Shown in pieces: positions 54,050 to 64,000 of a stretch of 64,000 nt of DNA. Position 1 is the stretch's first letter. Each line of letters begins with the position of its first letter. A program made the position numbers and the translations under genes. The notes under the pieces were generated by a model. It ran no database searches. It saw only the letters and a program-made list of their open reading frames with translations, and was not told where the DNA came from. This DNA comes from Limonium bicolor (Eukaryota > Streptophyta > Magnoliopsida > Caryophyllales > Plumbaginaceae), in contig CM041779.1 in NCBI GenBank assembly GCA_023374045.1, forward strand, positions 267,168,131 through 267,232,130, read 5' to 3'.

Positions 54050-57000
54050 GTAATACTGGTAACTAGAGCAAGATGTTGTCAAACCTTGGGTTATATTTTA
54101 CTACAAGGTTCTGATGTTACAAAATTAGATACTTACAACATGTTATAAGTTATGAGGTTATATTAGGATTAAAGAGAACTATATAATAAGGAAACTCAAA
54201 TACATCAAAAGTGTATACCATTTTCGGTACATACATAAAACTACCGAAACCATATGTTATAAGTCTAAAGACATATAAAACATTATACTATATAGCATCA
54301 AGAAATGAATGTAACACAAAATTATATTATGTGGTCAAGAGTATAGTTATTCAAACTGTTATGCTAAACGCATACATATATATATAAACACATATCAAGA
54401 AATAAAGATATACACTATAGTTTACAACGACATAAAATACTAAGGTTAGTATATGACTTTGGTATGATAAATAAATCCCGAGTGAAGTACCACAAGTGTA
54501 TAACGTAAGGTTTCATACTCTATTGTAAACCGAATATTAACTCACACGACGAGTAAGGGGTTTTTAAAATAACGGTACTTTAACTAGTAACAATTGTAAA
54601 ATCCGGGGGCATAGTACTGGGATTTCAAACGTCATTCGGAAATACCGAATTGTACTGTCATGTGGATTGACGCTTAGCGTTCCTTGCATTTCTAGATCGC
54701 CCTTCCAACGTACGCGCACGAAAGCTTTAGTGGTCTGCACTGCGCGAACCTAGACACGGTGTACGGTATGTAAAGGAGTTTGATCCGAGTTGTCCTGAGG
54801 AATTCCTCGGGCTTGGATTTGTTTGATAACATGTGTGACTTTGTGTGTGATGTATATACGTGTTTACTGCATTATTTATTTATGCACGAACGTCCTACGG
54901 GACTAATACTATGTCGACTATAGATCGGCTTATATAAAACTACATATACGAGTTGTTAACTGTGACTACCGTTGCCTGACTTAATACACTAAGTATTACA
55001 AGTATGTAGTTATAACCTAAGTAAAACACTTAGGAACGGGACACGACATTGTCGGTCTCTAGAGCTTCGACTCAAACATAAATACTACCTAGAATCATTA
55101 TAGGCATGCGTAAGACCCACAGGGCAGCCAACAAATAAGTGATGTTCTCCATATATAGAACTGTAACTGAATTACTAACTACCGAGGTTAACAGTGGAGT
55201 GTGAATGAAAGTGATGTGTACCTTAATCCAGACAGTCACCGGCTGCTGGTCGTACGTAGAGATCTCTTGCGTTAACCTGTGTCGGGTTTTCCCTAGTTTA
55301 TCCTGAACGAACCTAGATAGATCGTCAGGCGGAGTGTGCTACCGTTGGCACCAGGCCCTTGGCCACCTAAATAGACGCCTTTACAAAGGCAAAGTGAATT
55401 AGTCCCGGAGTCTTCGGATGATCAGGGTAGTGAGCACCTTGTGTGTACGTGGGACTACTGTCCAAGTGAATATATTTTGGGTTGTCCTAACTGACTCCCG
55501 ACAGTGCTAACCAAATCAAACGATATGTGAGGGCCCGGGGGGCCGAGCGTTGTAATACGTGATGATGAGAAACTAAAAACAATATGTGATTTATCGATGC
55601 TATTGTACTGTACGATGTGCTGTTGTTCTGTGTATACCTGTGATGATTGTTACATGTTTAATTACGTTTTACAATTTTCCGCTATACTCTGTAAACCGGT
55701 GATGCATGTAACGAACCTAATTAAAAGTCGGTTAATACGACTTAATTGACCATTAGGGTCCAGACTTGGCATACTCAGCGTTTATCGCTGAGCCTTTATG
55801 GCTTTATGCAGGTTGTTGATCGCGGACGAAGCCGGAGTGCGGGGCCAGGTAGTTAGGACGTTTTGGGATCTGGAATTACCGTACGTACCTTGTTATGTAT
55901 TAGGGTTGCTTACTTATGACGGTTGTAATTATTTTGGAGTATAACTAAACGCTCACTGTAGACGTTGCTTTTGGGACTTAGATGGAAGTGTAGGCGGTAT
56001 CTCGTTGTCACCGCGGTTTGTATCCTTATGTTTTCATTTTGTTAAGTTGTTGTGTTGCTACATCACTCGTATGGGCGAGGGATGGCAAGTAACACCTGTG
56101 TGAGTTTTATTACTGTCATTTCTTCCGCTGTGAGACGCATTTATTTCCTGTTCTCGTGAGTGATTATTACAACATTATTGAGAGGGGCGTTACAAACAAT
56201 CACAAGATGTGAATTCCACCGGAATAAAGCGGAAGGAAACCTATGAACATGGCCCGATGCATAGAAAATGCAAGGTCATACAAGTAAAGAACACTTGTAC
56301 CGAACAAGATAGTGGACATAATTCAGAAGCCACTAATAACAGAGGAAGCACTACAACTAAGTAGTGGCTTAACCTCAACCGACAACATGTCGAAAGAATC
56401 AAGTGAATGATCACGAAAGTACACAACAGTATGTACATAGATTTCGAGAGAGTTGGATAGAAAATCCGAAGCTCATCGAGTTCGCGTACGGTAAGAAATA
56501 CCATGCTTGATTGATAAACCTTATTCCCAACATAAGAAGGGATAAAAAAGTGATATGTAACTCATTAAGAATAACAAGAAGGGCGAACAAAACCCTAAGT
56601 TATCAGGGTCGCGCAGCAGAAGCTAGTGGGCCCAGATTTTTTAGGAATTTTAATGGTGAACATACCTAATGAATAAGAGTGAATGGCTAATTGCAATGCC
56701 TTGAAGCCTAGGAGGCTAGACCCTACACCCGGTTATGAGTTAAATAAACTCGATGAGATTCTTGAGCAGGGACTAACCAGCAATACGGTAAGACCCTTTG
56801 ATCAAGGAGCATGTATAATGACCGCATAAAGACTGAATACTCCATGACGCTGAATGCATTCGACCAATGTCAATGTTGACACATGGTTAGATTACGTGGG
56901 TTGTAATCCCTTTTTATAGGGGTAGAGCGAAAACCGCGAAGTGTATGTTTTACGTGATAAGTGCGTAAACTACAATGCGCATAGCGCAAAAGAATTTGTT

Positions 57001-58058
57001 TTGATGATTAGTACTTATGTTACATAAACATTTGTACTCACTCATTGTGTAAATCATGGTGATTTATGAGACTATAAGTGGAAAGGAGTAAAGAAACTCC
57101 AGGGGAATGAGAACCCCGATTGGTGATAGTATGAGACATGAGCTGGTATGAAACCGGTGTTGAGAAATGAGTATGTTTGAGAAATATGTTGAGTATAAAT
57201 CGGTATGAAACCGATGTTGAGCCTAGTGGGAAATGAGTCCCCTAGGTGACTTGTTTTGATCTGATTTGTGAATGATTGGAGGATAGAGAGTAATTTGAGC
57301 TATGGTTTTGAAATTCTTAGGTAAGTATTTATGAGATGAATGGAGTAATAAGTAACGAGATGAGTAATAAGTAAGGAAAAAAATTCTAGAAACTGGAAAT
57401 GTATTGCTTGGTGATTATGACTAGCATGATTAAAAAGATAGAAGATGAAATAATGTTTGACTATTTGATTGTGTGAATTGAGGTGGGAGGTGGGAACTTA
57501 GATTGCTTATCCGATCAAGGGAAACCGAACACAAATTGGGGTGGAAGGATAGTTCAACACCGATGCTGATCACATCGGGGTCGAATGACTCTTGAAGCTC
57601 CCTATAAGTGGTCATAAGTAATAACGTTAGTAATAGATGTAATTATCATGGAATTGGAATTTGGAGTTGTATGGAGCTTTCAAAATGAATTTCTAACTGA
57701 TTTTGGCAAAAATGAATTTTCTTCAAACTTGAGAATGAGTACCGGTTTTGAAACCGCTTCCACTGGCGCTAGCTGAACCTCCCAACCATGCTAGACCCTG
57801 TATCGGGTCGAAACCGGGGGAGTAAGGCTAGTGTGTGAGCTAGTGGGAGTGATGATTAGTTTTAAAACCACTACAACGGACGAGCAACGGTACTAAGTGA
57901 CCGGTAGGACGTTGTAGTGTGTGGTTGGTATTTTTCCAAGGGCAGCAGGATATGAGTAGTCCTGTGAGGGGAGAGTACCCAAGTTGTAGCCTGAGCATCT
58001 CTAGATGTGCAAATGAATTTGATCAGAACCAAAGGACCGTAGGGCCAGAGAGCGTAAG

Positions 58059-61000
58059 TGTAACACCCCTCTCAATAATCACGATATAATCTCTCACGTA
58101 GCAATAAATAAAACGTCTCGCAGCGGAAAAACAAATAACCATTACAAAACTCACTCGGGTGTCACCGGCCGTTACTCGCCCATGCGAGCAACGCAGCCAA
58201 ACTACATCCAACTTCCAATACAAATAAACTGCTAACCGCAGTGATAACGAGAAACTCCTATACATCATACTAAGTCCATAACCATAAACATCGACAAGTG
58301 AGCATCTACCCAATCCTGAAAAATACATAACCTTACCATAAGACCATACACCATCTTCATTGCTATACAACATCTCCAATTACCCTGTTCCTGCTCTTCA
58401 GCTCCGACAATGATCAACAACCTGTAATGGTGTAGTATCAGCGATAGACGCTGAGTATGCCGGGCCTGGACCCTAATGGTCACTTGTCATTTTAACCATC
58501 TTATTATTAGGTCGGTTTCATGCTTTACCATTTTACAGTTATAACAATACTGAAATAAACATGTATAATATACATATTCATCCATCCAAATATTCATAGA
58601 TATTCAACCATTCATCCAATCCACAATCATTTAATAACACAATCCACAACTATATATCGAACGTATCGAACAATAACAATATAATGTACAATGTACATTC
58701 GTCGTAGCGTACAGTGTTCATATTTAGTTTACCTTAGCCTCGTAGGCTCCATCCAACCATCAACACACAATAAAATGACCACAAGTATAACCAATGAACA
58801 ACAAAGCGAAACAACGAGAATAATAAACAAGTATTTAGTCTCGTCCATAGTATTGTTCGCCACTGTATAAGTCTCAATTGTTTTAGTTGTTCAATTATAC
58901 CTAGTGACAATGTCTCGTTAAAACGACATGTCTCTAGTTACCCATATATTATGGCGGGTCACCCACGGCAGTAGCCACTCCAATGGTAGAGTCTCCGACC
59001 AACGAGCCATTCTAGCTCACGGGAAATTTTCTTGATACTTACGGACCCGTACGCGGACATCCTGGTATCGTTTTTGTGATCACAGCGCGCACCAAGAGCC
59101 ACATCCTCTTGGCTTTATTTCCATTCCATTAATTAATTAGTTATACCATCGCATCGCATTACCAAATTTCCTAACACAGCAGACTAAGGTCATTAGTCCA
59201 ATCCGGAGTCTGTAAACTCGGGATCCAGTGTTAGATACGAGAGCGGCATATAGAAAGGCCAATGCTCCGCATAAAAGTTTCAGATAATATGTATATGTTA
59301 TTATCATAGTGCTACAACGTTTTACTTACGTCCGTTATATTTCATATAAGATAGCACCATAGCCGCTAGTTCGTTTTATATATATAGGTTCATATATACG
59401 AACCAATACTGTTAACTCAACAACAGTAAATAATAAGCAGTTATAAATATACAGTTCATGCATATCACATTCAGACAAACAATCTTATCACAGATCACAC
59501 AGATGTCTGAACTGAGGAAGCCCTCAGAGACAATCAGAGACACATAACAACATACAAGTTATATCAACCAAATTCGAGCCCAAGGAGCAACCTTAGGACA
59601 ACTCGGATCAAACCCCTTTACATACCGTTCACCCTGATTGTATTACGGTGGAGTATGAATCAGCAAGATCCTATGCTCCGTGTAGTCCACTAGCTCGTCG
59701 AGCGTCTTGTCAGAAGTACAATCTAAACGGTAATAAACTATAAGTCAGTCTCCATGACTAACTACATCCGGTATTTCCGAATAATAAGTAACCCCGACAG
59801 TTCACCCCTGTTTCCTACAGTTGTTTGTTACGGGTTTCTCTAAAACAGTCGGTTTTGTTACTTAAACGCGTACGTCATAACATTTCAACTGTTAAGTTTA
59901 ACTCGTTGTATTTCTTTTTAATCTTGTCCACCACCTAGCTTAGGTACATATCCTATAGTTGCATGTATTCATGCATGATTGTAGTACATTATTATTTTTT
60001 GTATTGTATCCAAAACTCATAACTTATAGTTCATAACTATATTTTTTTTTTAAATAACCACCACCACTAAATCATATGGTTTCCAACCAAAATATATATC
60101 CACCTTATATACATTATCCTTGTGTATGTATATATTTACCACGTAGGTAATTCCCATGAGTTTAATAAACTCTTATATCTTATGTTACATTTTATCATCT
60201 TATGTTAGATGATTATTCCCATTAGTTGTATTGTATTGTACAACTTATATTAAGATTGTTATCCTAATATTATGTAACATTTTATGTTGTACATTTACAA
60301 CTCCTAAGGTTTATTCCATAAATACCTTAGTTTATAAATCTCATTCATTTATAGTTTGTCACATTATTTTATGTGAGTACCCTTCCTTATATTAATTCCA
60401 TCTAAACCATATAATTGTTATAACATTATAGACCTTAGTCTAAAATTCATTTTCCAACACTTATTAACTCGGTATAGCCCTTCACTCAATTTAAATTTTG
60501 TTTGACCACATAACATTTTGTAATGTTATACCATACCCTAATATCATTTGATATGATATCTTTATTTCCTTTAACTTATAACCTATAGTTTTTATACAAA
60601 ACTATTGTATATTGCCTTATAGTCATATATTAAACCTTATACTTTTCCTTAAACCATAATTTCCTTTATTTACAAAATCACCCCTTTCTTTTTACCATGT
60701 TATATATACCATTTAATATAACATTTCTAACTTATAAAAGAGTATAACCTATGGTTATTTTTTGTAAATTCCGAACAGCCCTTGTGCTATTCTATAATTG
60801 CCATTTGGCCCTATTTATAACATATAGTTCAATAATTCACTAAAACCATATATTATACACATATCTTATTAAATACTCTTATATGATTCTAAAATCTCCA
60901 AATTCCACCAAAGGGTTATAAATATCCTTATTAACCCATATACTTTCAATATTTACCATTCCACCATCTATTTTTTTCTCCAAAGTGTCATAGTGACATT

Positions 61001-61681
61001 ATAACTATATATTATACATATATAGTTCATTTTAATTCCAAAATCAACCCAATAAATTCCTAAAAATTCCTAATAGCCCATGGGTGTTTAAAATACCATT
61101 TTACACCCTTAATTTTCGGTAATAACATATTCACCATATATGTCATAAAAATATTACCATGAGATACTTATCTTATTATAAAACCTTAATAAGTTATCTA
61201 ACTTATCTAATTTGGTCAAAACCTACCATATGGTCAAGGTTGACCACCTTAATATTTCCTTGACCATTAATTTCCTTTATTCACGGTTTGTACCCATACT
61301 TTTCAAAAATTACCATTTAACCCCAAAACTTTATAAAATCTTATAAACTTTATTTTAACTCCTTTTTAACTCTAATTTTCGGCCTTATTATTCTAAAGCC
61401 CCCAAATTTAATTTAATTACATCTAAGGCCCACTTCTTTTCGGTAATAATAGAATATCACCTAAACTTAAATAAAAAAACTTGTAAATGCATAAATAAAA
61501 TGGCCTAAAATACATGGCCTTATTACAAACATTGGCTTGCAAAATAAATTACACATAAATGTCCCAAAAATACATATAAATTTCGGCCTCACCATATATT
61601 CTTCATTTATTTACCAAACTTCCACATAATGTCTTAAATTTGACAATTATGCTTGTTTAATTAGCTATAAAATTTATTAAA
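58059..61681 (-). mobile_element. Minus-strand LTR, partial
   Basis: Starts TGTAACACCCCTCTCAATAA, preceded by GTAAG (58054-58058), the expected TSD. Its reverse complement resembles the end of the 5.95-kb solo LTR (ATTATTGAGAGGGG, TCCGCTG, GAGACG), and ACAACTCGGATCAAACCCCT at about 59600 matches that LTR's 54780 region reversed. It is therefore a sister copy. It is interrupted at 61682 by another LTR and continues outside the window. The part at 60000-61680 is AT-rich with no gene. Confidence 0.8.
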
Positions 61682-64000
61682 TGAAATACCCCAAACCTTG
61701 ATATGTGGTTTAAATATCAAACTATGGTATGTAAAGGCTAAAAAGTGCCTTAGAAACATCAGTGAACAATTTAAACCATAGTAAAATGCAATAAAGCACT
61801 AAGACACAGTTTGAGCAAAAACATGCTCTAAGCTATGAGCGAACTTGGTTAGGACCCAAAGAGCCTAACAAGACTTAATAATATTCAAGTATGATTTAAT
61901 AAGGCTAATTAAGTCCTTAGGAAACCTTGGTAGACAATGAAACCAACAAACAAAACAGAAAATACCTTAAAGTCAATAAGAGCAAAATGTGCTCTAAGCT
62001 TGGGATAAATTTGTATAAGACCTAATGGTCATACCTATACCTTATTTATATGTTAATGAACATATTAAATCAATTAATAAAGAAAACCAAGCTTGAAAAC
62101 AAGTTAAAACACAAAATGTGCTTTAAGGAGTCTTAAAGCACGTTTTTGAAAAATTGTCTTGTAAATGAGTTTTGAATGGCTAAATGTCCATCATTACTCT
62201 TTAATTAACATGTGTACTATATAGTATCACATTTGGAAGTCTATATCAATGGGAAATCAAAATTTTCACTTCTATGTGCCTTGTTTTGTGAATAGTGATT
62301 TTTATAAGCTAGTTTGTAACATATGTTATCATAAGTAATTAAATTGACAAATAAAGACTAAAGTGCCCTTCTAACTAAATGGGGGCCGGTTTTTCAAGGT
62401 GTGAGTCACCAACTTGTAAAAGAAATCAAATAAGTAAAGTAAAGCTTAAAGTAAAGTACTATTTTTGCTTTATACATAAATATCTTAACAAAAGCAAACT
62501 TACCTCCTCATTCTCTTATTTCCTTTCATTTCCCACGGTAGCCATCTTCTTCCTCCCCTCCATTTATGATTTGCTACAGCTCCATCTCTTCTCCATCTTC
62601 ATTTCTTTGCCAAATCCAACTCCATGCTCCAAATCAAATTCTAAGACTATATTTGTCTTAGTTAGACCAAGCTCTACACTTCTATCTTTTCAAACCTTCA
62701 AGAGCTCAATTTTGGTGCCATGGAGATTCACCATTGTAGGAGCTTGAGCTCACCTTTCTACATATTATTACTCTCCTTTGCTTCTAGGTAAGGAATCTCA
62801 AAGAAAAATCAAGTTTCCTTCATGTTTTTGCCTTGACCGAAATTGCACATTAGTGGTGCTCTTTGTGTGACTTTGTTCTAGCTTCATTCCAACCTTTCAT
62901 GGACTAGGTGGAGTCCTCTCTTGATAGATATTCAAACTCTCTTCAAAGACCAAGGTAAAACAACTACATTAATGTTTTTGAAACAATGTAAACCTAGGGT
63001 TTACAATGAGATGAAGCTTAAAGCTTGTATACTCATTTCAATGTTGGTATATTGTTTAGTAGTTGACAAGGAATCAACTACCTTACCGGTTTTATAAGGA
63101 AACAAGAAAGAAGTTTGGGTGGAAAAGAGGTAAATATACTAACCTAATGTGGTTTAATGCCTTAGGAGAAATGAGCTTATAATGCTTGTTAAAACTACCT
63201 AAAGAGCAAATGGTGAATGACTTAGTAAAGTGTTCTCAAGGAGACTAGTAAAAGAACATATGTCTTGGTGTATGTATTTGCAGGTCAAAGGCATTATTAT
63301 GTGGGAAATTCAGTGTTTAAGATTGATGCAATTTAAGGGCCTAAGAGCCATGTTATTTAAGGGCCTAAGTGCCAAGCAATTTAAATTGTGCACTATATTG
63401 TGATGTAGTGTAAATTTGGTGAAGTCTTGTGTGTGATGGTGTTCTTGAAGGATTTAGGTGTTCTTGAGTGTTTAATGGTGAAAACTATGAGCTTTGGAAT
63501 GATGATGTGCTAAGAGAACCCATGGCAAAATTTGTATAAATGTATAAGGAGTTGTAAGTGCTTAAATGAACTTTGGTGAACTAGGATATGTTAGGAAAGG
63601 ATAAATGTTTTACTAAGGAAGAAAACATGTTTTTAAGGTGTTCTGAGGTGCTACAAGGATTTAGGTATTATCTTGGAAGTTCTAGAAATCAAATGAGTGT
63701 TTCTAGGGTGTGTCAAGTCTTGGAGAAGTTTATACAAGGTTTAGGAATGTTGATGTACAAGGAAGAAGAGATGTTTACGTAAGATGTGAAAAAGGAGATT
63801 TAGTTAGTAAGAAAAGAAGTTTGAGGGATGATGTTAAGGTGTAGAGGAAACACCTTGGTATAGTGGTCATTATTGGTGAAATACCACTTAGGAATCTTAA
63901 GGAGGAAACATTCCAAGTGCTAAGAATTTTGTAAGGAATTTGTGTATGATAAGATGGTTTTGGTGTGTGATTTAGAGAGTTTAGTACATGGCTAAAGGTG
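61682..64000 (+). mobile_element. Plus-strand LTR, left part
   Basis: Starts TGAAATACCCCAAACCTTGA and runs past the window edge. TTAAA (61677-61681) is the expected TSD. The layout follows the LARD LTR: an early GTGCCTTAG-like block, a pyrimidine-rich leader around 62500-62760, repeated AAGGTAA words, and TTTAAGGGCCTAAGAGCCA at about 63330, like the ATAAGGGCC block in the LARD LTR. It is a related family with a different body. The 122-codon frame at 62379-62747 is Ser/Leu/Phe-rich and not recognised. Confidence 0.8.

Larger units (their letters stand above)
50242..56194 (+). mobile_element. Solo LTR, 5.95 kb, TSD AACAA
   Basis: Starts TGAAATACCCCTAAATAATT and ends GAGAGGGGCGTTACA, with AACAA at 50237-50241 and 56195-56199. 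The sequence on both sides joins smoothly in the other LARD copy (CACCAACAATCACAAGATGT at about 26336). There is no primer site or interior, so it is probably a solo LTR, unusually long. It contains a tRNA-like segment, a diverged roughly 220-bp array and an AT-rich tract. Near 54780 it shares GTTTGATCCGAGTTGTCCT with the minus-strand LTR at 58059. Confidence 0.88.
49495..58058 (+). mobile_element. Second LARD interior copy, 5'-truncated and split
   Basis: Aligns with LARD interior from about 18690 to 19422, 26296 to 27866 and 38806 to about 39100 in the same order and strand, giving 49495-50241 and 56200-58058. It lacks the 5' LTR, primer site and first 2.3 kb, so a deletion or recombination removed its left side. 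A solo LTR (50242-56194) and a minus-strand LTR (from 58059) interrupt it. It carries no CACTA insertion at the equivalent site (about 57770), which serves as a paralogous empty site. Confidence 0.85.

Noticed and set aside
50242..56194. Reading the 5.95-kb insert as a complete small retrotransposon
   Set aside because: I saw no internal copy of its ends, no primer site and no polypurine tract, so a solo LTR is simpler; a full self-alignment would settle it.
58023..58379. 118-codon minus-strand frame
   Set aside because: It crosses the junction between LARD interior and the minus-strand LTR at 58059, so it cannot be an ancestral gene.
62379..62747. 122-codon frame near the right edge
   Set aside because: Sits in the pyrimidine-rich leader of an LTR, as similar frames do in other LTR copies here; no domain.

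Overview
This window is plant nuclear heterochromatin, and I find no intact host protein-coding gene in it. The evidence is long terminal repeats (LTRs) with TG...CA ends and 5-bp target-site duplications (TSDs), a 12-base initiator-Met tRNA primer site, a Ty3-type gag remnant with a zinc knuckle, and a CACTA DNA transposon with a 3-bp TSD. The density of very long LTRs suggests a large-genome flowering plant, probably a eudicot. I cannot name the species. The open reading frames are short, AT-rich or made of simple repeats, and I treat almost all of them as chance.

The window is a Russian-doll stack that can be unpacked by matching TSDs. Level 0 is an old Ogre/Tat-like element: a decayed internal region at about 1527-4591, then an LTR starting at 4592 that resumes at 45982. 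Level 1 is a giant element at 7004-45976 (TSD TTATC). It has LTRs of about 4.34 kb, a primer site at 16330-16341 and a polypurine tract at 41618-41632, but no recognisable gag-pol, so it looks like a LARD (large retrotransposon derivative). Level 2 insertions inside it are a solo LTR at 8432-13404 (TSD AAGTT), a solo LTR at 19423-26295 (TSD GTGCG), a CACTA transposon at 27870-38802 (TSD ATC) and a solo LTR at 39182-41404 (TSD TGGTA). Level 3 is an inverted solo LTR of the LARD's own family at 21139-25554 (TSD AGGTC) and, inside the CACTA element, a minus-strand gag-only retrotransposon at 28041-37656 (TSD GACCC). Removing the level-2 insert from the 5' LTR leaves 4343 bp against 4344 bp for the 3' LTR, which supports the boundaries.

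To the right, 49495-58058 is a second, 5'-truncated copy of the LARD interior. It is split by a 5.95-kb solo LTR at 50242-56194 (TSD AACAA) and broken at 58059 by a minus-strand LTR. Another plus-strand LTR starts at 61682 and runs off the window. The left edge (1-1526) is the end of a minus-strand LTR of the LARD family.

The main points worth a second look are these. In the gag-only element, polypurine-like tracts abut perfect hairpins whose stems differ by compensated base pairs. The same element carries a 15-copy array of 33-bp hairpin units in two stem types that are also compensated. GC-rich, self-complementary clusters recur in four unrelated LTR groups, and at one equivalent position they hold different sequences in copies of one family. 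A roughly 100-bp LTR module occurs in the interior of one LARD copy but not the other. A common terminal signature (TGAAATACCCC...GGGGYGTTACA) is shared by LTRs with different bodies.
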